Source: Diaporthe sp. PMI_573
Lineage: Eukaryota > Ascomycota > Sordariomycetes > Diaporthales > Diaporthaceae
NCBI GenBank assembly: GCA_021399435.1
Contig: JAJTUP010000120.1
Span: 1-64,000, forward strand
Reading direction: 5' to 3'
Length of the DNA stretch: 64,000 nucleotides
Positions 45,168-55,893 of the stretch are shown here, one piece after another. The translations under genes and the position numbers were made by a program. Position 1 is the stretch's first letter. Every line of letters starts with the position of its first letter. Below the pieces are notes generated by a model. The model was not told where the DNA came from, made no database searches, and was given only the letters and a program-made list of their open reading frames with translations.

Positions 45168-46520
45168 ATGGCAGCTCACGACATTTGGATAGATCATATC
45201 TGGGGCAACGATGATGGAAACCAGGCATTTGCTTATGCACACAACAGAAAGGGAGCTACGCTTACCTTCTGAGTTTCGTAGGATGCTGCGCGTCCCCAGA
45301 GCATCGCGAGCCGTATCGTGACCTGCTTTCACAAACTGCCCGTCAGGTCCAGCAATGAGACATTTTCAGAGCACGCTGCAATGCATACAGCGTTTGGCAA
45401 TGCAGTCCGCCAGGCATGGCCAAACAATATATTTGCGGCAGCGGCGCCGGACGCAATCGTTAACCTTAATAGTAAGGCAAAGGAGGGGATTAACTGGCGT
45501 GTACAATATGAATCTACGCTCTACCAGCAATATTTATGCGCACTCTTGTTGGTTAACTTCCTGCTCATAAACAATGCCACCCAGCAAAACTACGAGTACA
45601 TTGACCGTCAAGACCTCATCTTGTTTTACTACCTGTCGGAGAGGGGAACATTAGCCGTCGTACGCCGAGTCTTGACAGTCGAGTCCGACTTGCTGTATAT
45701 CTTGAAAGGCATTAAATTCGTCGATTTTCTGACGTCCCGGGACGAATTTATATACAACCGCGACGTCTTTTATTATACAATCCAGACTCTCGCCTTAATG
45801 CCGCCGCATCCTAATATTCTATCTCCTCCACGGATTCTCGTCGTGGCTAGCTATCTTGGAAATAAAGGCAAAGCCGTTGTATGTAGAACTCTCTATCCTT
45901 TCATGGCACGGGGCTCTCTAGAGGATTAGGTTACCAGAAGCAGAAAGCATGAAAGATGCCTTAGTTTGCAAGACAAGGCAGTATAGTGTCTCCAGATATC
46001 TTCGGCCGTCATACATATACACCATATAGCACATACGTACTATATGGACATTAAGTTGGCTAACTTCCTCGTGGACGACCACGGAAATACAATCCTGATT
46101 AACTGGGAGCAGAGCGGGGCGCCCCTGTATACTCTCGCACCAGAAGCAGACGGCAAATGGGATGTGGACGAGGTGGATGGATTAAATGCTCCCCCGAGAT
46201 TGGTGTACACGTAATACTAAGAACCTGTGTGGGTGAACCTTCCCCGGGGTCGGCCGGTATGGAACGTTTTTCCAGAGTGGAGCAGGCGCTGGCCGAGGGC
46301 TTGTAAGGCGGCAGAGGTATTCAGCCTGGGCCGAACCATGTGGATGCTGCTGCAGGAAGTGCCGCAGGAGGATGTTAAAGATCTCGACCCTAAGGAGATA
46401 GTTGTCCACTAATGGAAAGCTGTCGTGATGCGCTGCCTGGAGCGCGATCCCAACAAGAGGATCAGGCTGACCGAGCTCATTCGGTTCTAGGAGAGGCAGC
46501 AGCAGATCTCTTTGGCTTAA
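45168..46520 (+). pseudogene. Protein-kinase-like gene with eight in-frame stops
   Basis: A single 451-codon frame from ATG 45168 to TAA 46518-46520 keeps protein-like text throughout with no frameshift. It has stops at 45270, 45279, 45927, 45984, 46212, 46218, 46410 and 46488. The kinase part reads GSLED (end of hinge region), then HTYYMDIKLANFLVDD, equivalent to the HRDxKxxN catalytic loop. Next are GNTILINWEQ, where Asn replaces the DFG-type Asp of the family's LIDWEQ, an APEADGKWDV activation segment, FSLGRTMWMLL and CLERDPNKRI. It has a TATA box at 45121-45130. Every stop can arise from one C-to-T or G-to-A change, so RIP or slow decay by deamination is likely. Confidence 0.75.
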
Positions 46521-47959
46521 CTGTAATATACGGCGCAGGATAGACTACGTAGACTTGGCACATAGCTATCTGCATGTCCACCCTCCATATTTACCCCTTC
46601 CCCCCACACAATGTTCTTTAGGGACTATGATGTTATTTAAGAATATGAGAATTTTAACGAGAGCTAAATGGCGAATGCCTTCTAGAACTAAGGGACAGAA
46701 CTAGAATACCTATGCTTCTTGATTGAGACAGAGTGGTAGAAGCCGAGGGACTGGAGTAAGCTGTTACGGCGGTCTGTAGTACAGTAAAGGGAGTGCCCGC
46801 CGTGTAGCTGCGAAGATTCGAAGGTACGGTTCGGGTCTGGGATTTACTGAACTCTGTCCTCCTTCCTCCTCCCCCGGGTTTCCGGGCCACCATTTCTACC
46901 ACGTAGCGAGGCCACTGCTTGGTGGAAGTGAGTCCCCGTCTAGCTAAGACGCCTCCTGTAACCTTATAGGTGTGATTTGCCTGTCACTGCTGTGCCCCTG
47001 CCGGATTCCCATGGCAGAAGCTGTTAGATTAGTGGAATCGTACGCTTCGACGCGGTTGGGGATAGCGCAGAGCCGCTCGCTCGCGTCCGAGATTGGGGAC
47101 AGCGAATTGTAATGCTTCACGTCGTAAGGGAGAAGTTCGACTGCCATCTTGGTGGGCCTTTTACAACCGCATGAAATGTTAGCCATTGTAAATACAGTGA
47201 GCATGGGTGAGTCCAGACCTGGATGGAAGAAGACAGATCGTGGATTGGCGTAGAAGACCAAGCAACGGGCCGTGTAGTCTCGCGCCGAAAATACCTGGTC
47301 TAACGCAATATTGTCATAAACTATCCCTTTGGATGGAGCTCTCCAATCACAGATGAAAAGCAAAGCCGGCAGTCGCTGATAATCATTATTTCCCAGGCCG
47401 GTTTTGGATGGGAACGTCTCGACCACGACCGAAAGTGCGCTATGTCGCTGGCTCTCTTAAACCATAGCCTCATGTCAAAATACCACTATACTACATGTGG
47501 CGATCACTGGGTCGAATAGCTTCAGTGGGTGCTGCAAGGTGCCTAAGTAGGCCTGGAGATATGGTTGGAAACCGTATGATTCAAGCTAACTGTCTGTGAC
47601 TGACTTTGAGTGGGCTGAAGGCGCATGGCCAAACGCCTCCATTCTCTTAATCCATACAACTAGTCTATTCTCGTCTGCTTCCGAGAGGCGATGGGCGGGC
47701 TAAATTTGCTCTGATTATGGCGCTACACCACTCATTCGGCTTGAGAGAGCCATCGTGGGTATTCCATGCTTCGCAGCCGCTTTCCTAAGCGAAACACCAT
47801 TTGATGGCTTGGGTTGACGACGTTGAGCTTGTCTTGGATACAGCTATCATTGGAGAGGATGAACAGCAGGGGTCTTCTAACATTATACCTGATATTACGA
47901 GCAATAGATAGTATGCAAGCAATTCAAACTCAAAATGCTCGAATCTCATCATACGAAGC
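46521..47959. other. Region with one unrecognised ORF
   Basis: A 160-codon minus frame (47426-46944) contains mixed sequence (LPALLFICDWRAPSKGIVYD) that might be an exon of a lost gene, but no domain, partner exon or promoter is visible. The rest shows nothing recognisable. Confidence 0.35.
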
Positions 47960-48162
47960 TTAACTCTCCTTCGGCAACGACCACTTCTGATGAAGACACC
48001 ACGATAATCAGCCGTGCTGCTCCATCAGCAGCGGCGCGAACCTGGCTCAGGTGGTGGCCATTGGTAATGATGGCACGCGCTCCGCAGTGATCTAGAACAT
48101 TGGACAGTTCGGCAGGCGGAGAGCGTGGATCCAAGGGAACGCCCACCGCACCTGCTCGCGTG
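47960..48162 (-). pseudogene. Adenylation (AMP-binding) domain fragment
   Basis: The minus strand reads AGAVGVPLDPRSPPAELSNV then LDHCGARAIITNG to about 47975. This matches the A2-A3 interval of AMP-dependent synthetase/NRPS adenylation domains (GGVYVPLDPxxPxxRL...). Only about 60 residues remain; the P-loop, ATP-binding and Lys motifs are absent. It is a fragment of a larger NRPS-like or acyl-CoA-ligase-like gene, too short to say which. Confidence 0.6.
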
Positions 48163-48835
48163 CTTTATTATTAACAGAAGTATGTTTCTGGGCTTTCTAA
48201 GTACAACTAAAATACAAGCCTAAATACAAATGATACATAAGACCACAGACTTATTCATTTAATCACAAGCTTTTCCACCATTTCTTATATAGTAGGCCAC
48301 TCCCATATATATACATACATTCCTCTGCATCAGATACATTGATCATATCCACTCCTATTAAAATGCACGTTGAAGGTATCTCGATATCCTGGCCACTCCG
48401 TCATGTTCCACCACACAGGAGTTAATTAAAATAGTTGCTACAACAAATCCTTTACAATTTCTAGTCCAGTTACCAGAGGTGTTCCTTTCCTGGTCAACAG
48501 TGCTAGAGATTGATGAAAGCCGGCTTGAACAGGTCAGAGCCACAGTAGCACCAGCCTAGTCACGATTCTGTAAATGGGCAAGAGCAGGGTTCGGCCGGTA
48601 GACAGGGATGTTCGTCACGCGCTGGGCCTTTCATATCGAAATGCACTGGGCGGCAACCACCATATTTGCCACAATCTTACTCAGCTTCCCTCCTAGGGCA
48701 TATACGAACCATTAATTGAAGCCATGTGTCATCGCTACACGTGCTGTGATCTATGGCTACTCCTATGAAGCTTAATGTATCTAAAAGGAGGTAGGTTGTC
48801 CATCAGATGGATGAGATCGGTAGGTACCACGGTTA
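48163..48835. other. Intergenic region 3' of HET gene
   Basis: AT-rich near 48.2-48.3 kb. No gene recognised. Confidence 0.4.
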
Positions 48836-51169
48836 TTATATGACCCGAATTATCCGCATCTCAGTGTCATGGAAGACCGAGGGAGCGCTGACACGAAAGA
48901 AGCCCACCCGGCGGAACGTATCTGGAGCGTCAGCGGGAAGCAGCAGGAGTCCCTCTATTGGTGCAATTCTCCATCGTCCAACTTTCAGTGAGCTCATGGC
49001 CAAGCATACTAACTTTGTCCCCAATGGTATCTCGGTATCCAAAGGATCAAAAGAGCCCTCGCCTACTCCAGAGGGTAGATCGTTGGCTGATTCCTCCAAC
49101 AAGGTGACATGGCTGTCCACAGGGCAGGAACAATCTTCTGGCCTCCACCCTAGTTCAACGACTTTCCCTTGGACCTCGAGGACACCACCGCTTACCGGTC
49201 CGAATTGGAACCCTTGATGGGGTGAGGGGTGCTCTATTTCGCAATGGAGTATCTGAAAGGAGAAGGGTTCGCGATCATCCCTCTCATCTTCCGAGTCCAT
49301 AGCTATGCCCTCCGCGACACTGGCACGGCTCCAACTGGGGGCAATGTAGCCAGCTGCGCGCGCTTTGTCCGACTTCCTAGGACACCCGGTCAGTCCCGGC
49401 TCTTCATACTTCCAGTGGAGCTCTGAGAAGAGGTTCTCCTTCCACAGTCCAGCAAGGTACGTCCAGCCTGTCCGGCGCGCCACTTCGGCGGCGACCGCCG
49501 AGATGGCAGGCAGCTTGTCGCCCGCAAAGGTGAGCTGCCTCGCGGTGTACTCGCCCATGATCCAGTGCCACTGGTCGCGCGCAATGGCCTCTGCGTCGCC
49601 CTTGCTGAAGTTGTCCAGCGACCCCATGAACGGGGGAGGTGCGTTCGGCGGGCCGCTCGGGTTGATCTGCGACTCGCCGCACACCCACATGACACCGCTG
49701 CTGGCGAAGACGAGGCAGCGGGTGGAGAGGATGCGCTCCTGAAGGGTCCAGGCACGGCTGTTGATGGGGTCTGCGCTGGCCTTGTAGAAGCTGCGGTAGC
49801 CCAGATGCAGGTCTGCATTTTGTTGTCCTTGCCCGGTGGTCAGGGGGACCGGAAATGGGTGGACGAAGAAGTCAATGGGTGCTGGGTGTTGCAAGAATCC
49901 CTCCGTGCACGAGGATGCGCTTGCAGCAACTATAGTGACGGTGCTGTTGCGGTATATGTCGCCCATCATGGGGAGTTCTCGTGCCTTATCCAAGGCATCG
50001 TCTTGGATGATGCAGATAGCGTCGACCCATAGGTAGCCCAAGTCTAGTTGCAGCGCAACACTGATAGCGTCTTTAATGGTCTGAGGCAGCCTCTCTCGTT
50101 TTAGTCCCTGCTGCATATCTTGTAAGGTGGATGTCTTCAGGACATAAGTCTGTCCGGCACCCCAGACATAGCTCAGTGCTGCATAGGACCGGCCCTCTTC
50201 CGAGGCCCCGGAAATACACATGAGTTTTGGGTGGTCTCTGTCCGATATGTCGATGAGCCTCGTGGGCTTCACGCCGCTGCCTCGGCACTGGCAAGTGGCA
50301 TGTTCGCTTTGGCAGACGCGCAACCACTCCTTTGCCTGGCTCACCCACTCGCTCGTCGCGGCTGATATGTACGCCCACTGCTTTGGGAACAACCCGCTGG
50401 ACAAGCCTAAGTGGGGACATCAGATGTGATCCGGAGAAACGAAAAGTTGCAAGTGGACGAGCAGGGTCCAGCACTTACCAGCAGACATGGTTTCAAACAT
50501 GATGTCGACTGCATCGTCGCCTACAAGGTCTGGAATTATATAATTCTCTGCGCATTCCTGATTTTGGAAGATGATACACACTTTGACAAGCGTGAAGGGA
50601 TCATCGTGCGCTCCGGTCTTCTCGAACCTGACGCTAATATTGCAGTTCGCATCACAGTCCAGAGAGTGAATTGTGAAGAACCCAGGCTTCCCCCTATCGC
50701 GCAGTACCTTGGGCGCTCGTGATGCTTTGGCGCCGTTTTGTGGTGTCTCAGGTTCCTCTTTCTCAGCCACCCCAGTGAGGTCCTGACTGCCGTCATCGTC
50801 ATCTGTGTCGAGGGAGCTCGCCAACTCCATCAGACTCTCGCCATCAGACTTGGATCCTTCCCATTGATTCTGCCAATAGTCCGAGTCCGCACTTGTGAGC
50901 ACAGCGTTCGCAATGGCCGTACACCACGGGCAGCCGCGTACTGCCCAAGCGTATATGTCTGCCGCTTTGCTAAAGTACTGTACATGGCATAAGGCTTGAT
51001 GTCTCGAGGCGCTTAGTTTGCGGAGGAGGTCGGGTGAGAAGACAGCTTCGGAACAGAAGGAGCACAGGCTGACTTGATCAGGACTCCGAGAACCAGAGGT
51101 TTCGCGGACAAAGTTACGGCAGGGCCGTGTGACGCCGTGACGTGAAAGCATACTTAATCTTGGATACAA
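48836..51169 (-). CDS. HET-domain protein (heterokaryon incompatibility)
   Basis: Two exons, 51169-50479 and 50406-48836, are joined across a 72-base GT-AG intron (GTAAGT donor, CACTTAG acceptor) to give 753 residues in one frame. The N-terminal exon has a Cys-rich segment (CSFCSEAVF, CHVQYFSKA, RGCPWCTAI) and an acidic stretch, as often precedes HET. The HET domain starts with YAALSYVWG at residues 305-313, continues with LGYLWVDAICIIQDD at 354-367 and MGDIYRNSTVTIV, and closes with SRAWTLQERILSTR near 447-460. The remaining ~290 residues are a typical long HET tail. HET proteins trigger cell death on non-self fusion in filamentous fungi; many paralogues have unknown partners. It is intact while its neighbours are broken, so it is either younger here or under selection. 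Confidence 0.92.
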
Positions 51170-51447
51170 GGGGGCGGCCAGCTTGGATAACCGAGTTCCA
51201 CGCTCATACCCCCTGAAGGCGCTCGCGTTGAGTGTCTCGACGGTTGTGAGGCCGGAAATCGTAGTGTTGACTGAGGCTGAGAGAACTAACGACAGGTAAC
51301 TTAACCCCGCTTATTTAGCCTATCCCGGGATAGTCTATCTTTACGTATCTATGCAACTTCGGTCCAGCTTCAAGCGTTTCACTCAAGTATTTAACGCATT
51401 TATTCCACTTTGCCAATCCAACATCCGTCCGGCATCCTTCACGAATC
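51170..51447. promoter_or_regulatory. Divergent upstream region of HET gene and small ORF
   Basis: 278 bases between the HET start (minus) and the small ORF at 51448 (plus), so both would be transcribed from here. Motif-level evidence is weak. Confidence 0.3.
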
Positions 51448-51756
51448 ATGTTCAACCCTTACTCGCTCTCAATTGGAGTCCTCGTCATTCTCGCACTTCA
51501 CCAAGATCTCACCAAGATGGCATCCCCCATTAAGCACATGCCCGAAGTTCTCAACTTCGCCAGCATCCACAAGCAGCTTGCTTTTGAGATGGCTTCAACC
51601 AGCCGTCATCGCCCACTACACGCGCGGGATATGGATTTCATCATTGAGAACACGACGAAGGATGACTCTGCGATCGCCGCGGCGTGCCACCCTAGGCTGG
51701 ACCTTCCCATCAGCTACTATACCCTACCAATGCTTTGCGCCAGCTCGCATCGATGA
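51448..51756 (+). CDS. Small hypothetical protein, 102 residues
   Basis: Open frame with GC-rich codons. The N terminus MFNPYSLSIGVLVILALHQD has a hydrophobic core like a signal peptide or anchor, followed by a helix-prone hydrophilic part (MPEVLNFASIHKQLAFEM). Start context AATCATGTT is acceptable. Divergent from the HET gene. I do not recognise it; a chance ORF is possible. Confidence 0.35.
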   Translation: MFNPYSLSIGVLVILALHQDLTKMASPIKHMPEVLNFASIHKQLAFEMASTSRHRPLHARDMDFIIENTTKDDSAIAAACHPRLDLPISYYTLPMLCASSHR

Positions 51757-51839
51757 CGATAGTCCCAGGAAATACCTATGTTTAGAGTCATTAGCTATAA
51801 GGCTAAAGGCAGAACTCGAGGTATGTTATCTGCTACCCA

Positions 51840-53201
51840 GGAGGGCCCGCCCCTGACATTGAACAGATTGATTTTAACGCCAAAAGACGGAGAATTCGGT
51901 GTATTGGCCACATTATCAACCTCTCTCTCCAGTCTTTCCTCTTGGCAAAGTCAAAAGAAGCTATTCAAGCTGCTTTAGAAGCCACTGAGGAAGCTCAGAG
52001 TGTAGAGCTAGTTGAAGACTTTGCTATAAGACTAGCAGAGCCATCCCAGCCGGAAGATCCCACTAAAAGAGCTACGAAAGTTAAAGCTAAGGGAGTTGAC
52101 GAAAGCTATGCTGGCTGGCAAGGCATTCAGCCTCTTCAGAAGCTCCACAGCCTTGCTATCTGGCTCAGAAGTTCAGCTATCCACGGTGATAGCTGGAGAA
52201 GTGCTGTTGGTCTCAGCCTGGGGATTGACAACGCTACCAGGTGGTCTTCATGGTATAAAGTCCTTCATAATGCCATCAGGAAGAAGAGCCAGATCACTCA
52301 GTTTCTGTTTAATCATGACCAGGAACTAGCAGATGCTATGCTCACCAGCTCTGATTGGGATCTGTTGGAAAAGACACATCAGTTCTTAGAGCCCTTTGCC
52401 TCTGCCACTCTATATGCTGAAGGCAACTGTTCTTCTGTCTCCCAGTCTCTCATCCTGATGGATGCTCTCCTCCTTCACTATGAAGGAGCAAGGGGGGATT
52501 ATAGAGATGATCCTAGGATGCTCAAGGCTATTGAGATGGGTTGGTTTGTCTTGAGCAAGTACTACACCAAGACTGAAGACACCCCAGTCTATGCTGCCTC
52601 CCTGTTGCTGGATCCATCAAGAAGAAGGGCTTATCTTGACAAGAACTGGCATCCTGACTGGCATAAGGCAGCTATTGCTGGAGCCCTAGACATCTGGGAG
52701 TCAGAATACCAGGCATTAGAGGCTCATCATCAAGCAGAACCTCTTATTCTATCACCTAGGAAGGACAACCAGTTAGAAAGGCTGTTTCAAAAGGCCGAGG
52801 TCAGGAAGAAGGCTATCAACACCAACCTGGATGATCTCAATGCCTTCATAGCTGGGGATCCTATCCAGATTGATTGTACTCCTCTTCAATGGTGGTGTCG
52901 TCTGGAGCAGAGGACACAGTATCCAAGACTCAGTCAGATGGCTATTGATATCCTCTCTATTCCCTCTGAATCAGCGGAACCAGAGAGGGCATTCTCTGGT
53001 GCCAGAAGGACCGCTTCCTGGGACAGGCTGAGGATGTCCTGTCAGAGCCTGGAAAAGGTGGAATGCATTGGTAGCTGGCTGAGGGAGGGACTTATTGTGC
53101 CCTCTTCTGAGGGAGGATTGGGTTTAGTATGCTCTCCAGAGTCTGTGGATGCTGATTTAGCTTTGGATCCAGCCTTGGAGGATAATTGGGAAGGCCTGTA
53201 G
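51840..53201 (+). CDS. hAT-family transposase, 5' truncated
   Basis: In-frame coding starts near 51852 (PDIEQIDFNAKRRRIRCIGH, then LSLQSFLLAKSKEAI) without a start codon, and continues uninterrupted to TAG at 53199. An internal ATG at 51942 would give 419 residues. Catalytic-domain blocks include GIDNATRWSSWYKVL and ASLLLDPSRRRAYL. The hAT dimerisation domain is complete: QWWCRLEQRTQYPRLSQMA, then ILSIPSESAEPERAFSGARR. The BED zinc finger and first third of the family's usual length are missing. Unlike the AT-rich block, this copy has no stops, so it is young or was never RIPed. Its 3' end is followed by subterminal repeats (53266-53372). Confidence 0.9.
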   Translation, partial: GGPAPDIEQIDFNAKRRRIRCIGHIINLSLQSFLLAKSKEAIQAALEATEEAQSVELVEDFAIRLAEPSQPEDPTKRATKVKAKGVDESYAGWQGIQPLQKLHSLAIWLRSSAIHGDSWRSAVGLSLGIDNATRWSSWYKVLHNAIRKKSQITQFLFNHDQELADAMLTSSDWDLLEKTHQFLEPFASATLYAEGNCSSVSQSLILMDALLLHYEGARGDYRDDPRMLKAIEMGWFVLSKYYTKTEDTPVYAASLLLDPSRRRAYLDKNWHPDWHKAAIAGALDIWESEYQALEAHHQAEPLILSPRKDNQLERLFQKAEVRKKAINTNLDDLNAFIAGDPIQIDCTPLQWWCRLEQRTQYPRLSQMAIDILSIPSESAEPERAFSGARRTASWDRLRMSCQSLEKVECIGSWLREGLIVPSSEGGLGLVCSPESVDADLALDPALEDNWEGL

Positions 53202-53265
53202 ATGAATTCAAAGCTTATGTGCCCCTGGAGATTGATTTTCCTAACCAGAGGTGCCCACGTGACCC

Positions 53266-53372
53266 AGTATCAAGTTGATACTGATACAGTATCAGGTATC
53301 ATATCAGAATAGTGAGGGAGCTGATACTGATACTGATATGTACCAGTATCAGAATTGTATCAGGATTTACAA
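53266..53372. repeat. hAT subterminal GATAC/GTATC repeats
   Basis: At least nine TGATAC or GTATCA hexamers in both orientations within ~105 bases, about 65 bases after the transposase stop. hAT elements typically carry clusters of short subterminal motifs bound by transposase, so this probably marks the element's 3' end. The exact terminal inverted repeat and 8-base duplication were not found. Confidence 0.65.
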
Positions 53373-54872
53373 GTATGTGGGGGATGCCCAACCCAGAGGG
53401 TTGGGGTCTGATTACGTGAGCCGCCGGCTCGATAAAACTCCGCACCCTGTCCTGATAGCTGTTTCGTAGCTCTTCGAGCTACGTCTTGTCAACAGAGCCT
53501 GTGCCTACCGAGGATAGAGCCTGTACGTAGTAAATAGAAGACCTGCCTGATCATCCTGACTGCTCGACGTCCACCTGCCCGGGAACCGCCTGCCTGCTAT
53601 CGTGACAGCAATTGAGCAACACACCCAAGTATCTTGACCATTTCCGGGTATGAGACCCTTAGCTACCTCCACGCGTCATCTAAAACCTTTGTATGGATGA
53701 TGGAGTCATTATAAACATTGAAATGAGTGCTTTGTTTTGTAATATAGATATTGATAGATGTAGCGGCTGCCACTATTCTACAGTCAGCTAAACCTGGTCG
53801 ACTGTTGGAATAAACTTTTATTTAAATTAAGAAAAACCCTTTATAATATATATTTTAATAACTATAGTTAGTCTTTTTTATACTTGTTCTTGACATTCCC
53901 CTTTTTCATAGTGTTTACTATACACAAGTTTACACTGTTTGGTCTCAACATCACAACCTTTTTACTCCCTCTAAAATGCCCAGAGGCGCTTATGATGTGT
54001 CTAAAGCCAAATCCAAAGTAGATCAGTCAACCTAATTTGCGCTAGTATAGAAGACGGAACAAAACGAGGCCGACATTGCCCCAGAAATGGACGCCTATGG
54101 TGAGAATTGTCTCCAGTTCTGGGTTTCAAAACTAATAATAGCACGATATGGTTTTTTGATCAAGCTCAGGTGAGATTTCCGGTATGGTCTGTCAAAATGA
54201 TGTCGTGATTTCTAGTGCGACGCGTGGTGCCGTTCTGCCCACCACGGAACCGAACAATCTGTTTGTGCGTTCGACACATTATTTACAACGTTGGTTAACC
54301 CATCCTTGCGAACACAAAGTTTAATTGTATCGTTATATTCAACGCCTTTGACCCCTCTATGTACTAGGTTTCCTCCATTTTCCAGGTCTGCTGGAAGGCC
54401 TTGTGTAACCTTGAGAAGAAGGAAAAGTATCTAAAATCTGCGGGATGCAGCTTCATTTTCAGTTCGAATTGTCAACGGTAGAGGATAACTATAACTTATG
54501 CTCGATAAGCGATTCTTTATATACCGCAGAGACCCGCTAAAGGTGTAGACGCCAGATAGACATACTCTTTTCTGCGTTGTTTTCTTTTCCTAGTACAGTA
54601 GTACCGGGTATTTCTTTCTATCCGAAGTTATTACAGTTTAAAAGACGCAGGCGGTAACTTTGTAGGTGACCTGGTAGATGTCGGCAAGCTCGGCCTTTCC
54701 GACAAGGTTGGGATGGAAATGTGCGAGGACCGTGAGCGGCACGAGGAGTTTCCGTTTGCGACAAGACGCACAACATCCAGCCTAAGTACTGTGACCATCT
54801 CAGACTGTAGTATCTTACATTATTTGTTAGTGTAAAGGATATAAACTTTTCATTTATTGTAATGTCTATGTA
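53373..54872. other. Spacer, no intact gene
   Basis: Normal to AT-rich DNA. At 53976 a short start (MPRGAYDVSKAKSKVDQST) runs into stops at once and may be the beginning of a lost gene. Nothing else recognised. Confidence 0.4.
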
Positions 54873-55566
54873 TTGTACCGCTGTCAAACATTTCTCGTTC
54901 CGAACCGAGGAGACAAGCTCTTCATGTTGGCGACCGAGTGTGCTAGGGCCCTGGGATACCGTGACTCGTATTTGCTTTTCAAGAGTAACCAATCTTTGTA
55001 CAAGATCATCGCCAACCAGACGGAGAAGGACGACCTCGTCAGCCAGGATTCTCCCTTTCGCATATAGATTGAGACAAATATCAATTGTCACAGCACGGAG
55101 TATGTTCCGTCAGTTCGGCAGCCGAGTGATTATAAATGGCCGCAGAGTCCGGGATGGCTATTGGGAAACGAAAGCCAGGAAACAAGGCTTTACCGAGGCC
55201 GAACTGGCTGGTGAGAAGAGGCCCGGTGCGTCTAAGGCCCGGGAAGTGGCGGCGGCTGCGGAACAGAGTTATTGTCTGCTGGGTGGTCCCCAGGGAGAGA
55301 CACTCTACAGCGACAACCCAGCATAGTTTGGTAGTGCTCCGCATCCCCAACTCATACAACAAGGTATGTTTTGACACAACCTGGTAATCTGGTTGGGCGC
55401 ATACCGGATAGGAGTGTACAAGCTAACACGTTCAGAATATGCTGACTCCCGCCGGACCGATTACTCGTCAATTCTCAAGACTGGGCCTCGACAGGAGATC
55501 CCTGGCCCTCCTTACCAGGACAGATTCCAACCAACCGCGATGCCTGAGATCCATGCACAAGCTTGA
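54873..55566 (+). pseudogene. Rsc7/Swp82-like chromatin-remodelling subunit, fragment
   Basis: Frame 3 reads FLVPNRGDKLFMLATECARA, LGYRDSYLLFKSNQSLYKII and ANQTEKDDLVSQ. A one-base shift near 55050 moves to frame 1: ILPFAYRLRQISIVTARSMF, RQFGSRVIINGRRVRDGYWE, then KARKQGFTEAELAGEKRPGA. After a CAG-to-TAG stop at about 55324 it continues to GPPYQDRFQPTAMPEIHAQA at 55562. This is the core and C-terminal part of the fungal Rsc7/Npl6/Swp82 family (RSC/SWI-SNF complex). The N-terminal third is absent. The functional copy is presumably elsewhere; this looks like a degraded duplicate. Confidence 0.75.
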
Positions 55567-55589
55567 GTACACCTCAAAGCAACATCAAG

Positions 55590-55876
55590 TCTATAAGGTC
55601 CCATTATTGCTGCTCACAGTGTAGTGAACATTATTGGCCAGCATGCCGTACATAGCATGCCCGCTCACTTGCGGCGTCAGGACCTCGTTTGAGATGGGAC
55701 AGAGCTCGACATACGCCAGCGTTCTTCATGAGCTCCATGAGGTATGGGCGGCGCGCGAGGGAAAATCCGTGGCCTATACGGCGCGTCCCAAGTAGGAGAG
55801 CATCTACGAGGTTGTTGTCGGTCTCAGAGCCAGACTCGAGCGTCTCGCCGCAGTGAAATAGGAACGGGATCTTCCC
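55590..55876 (-). pseudogene. ADGF-type adenosine deaminase fragment
   Basis: The minus strand reads KIPFLFHCGETLESGSETDN, LVDALLLGTRRIGHGFSLA and YLMELMKNAG. A one-base shift near 55710 then gives YVELCPISNEVL and GHAMYGMLANNVHYTVSSNN. These are the HxGET active-site block, the RIGHG block and the CPxSN block of adenosine deaminase-related growth-factor proteins. The metal-binding Asp of the SSDNG block is Asn here. Only about a fifth of the usual protein is present. In intact relatives the enzyme deaminates adenosine, usually outside the cell. Confidence 0.72.
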
Positions 55877-55893
55877 ACCGCCTGCCTGCGCGC

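Noticed and set aside
46944..47426. 160-codon minus-strand ORF as a gene
   Set aside because: Mixed composition but no recognisable family, no promoter or partner exon; kept only as a note in the region entry.
49390..50032. Several long ORFs opposite or overlapping the HET gene
   Set aside because: They are GC-rich shadow frames of the HET coding sequence with no independent support.
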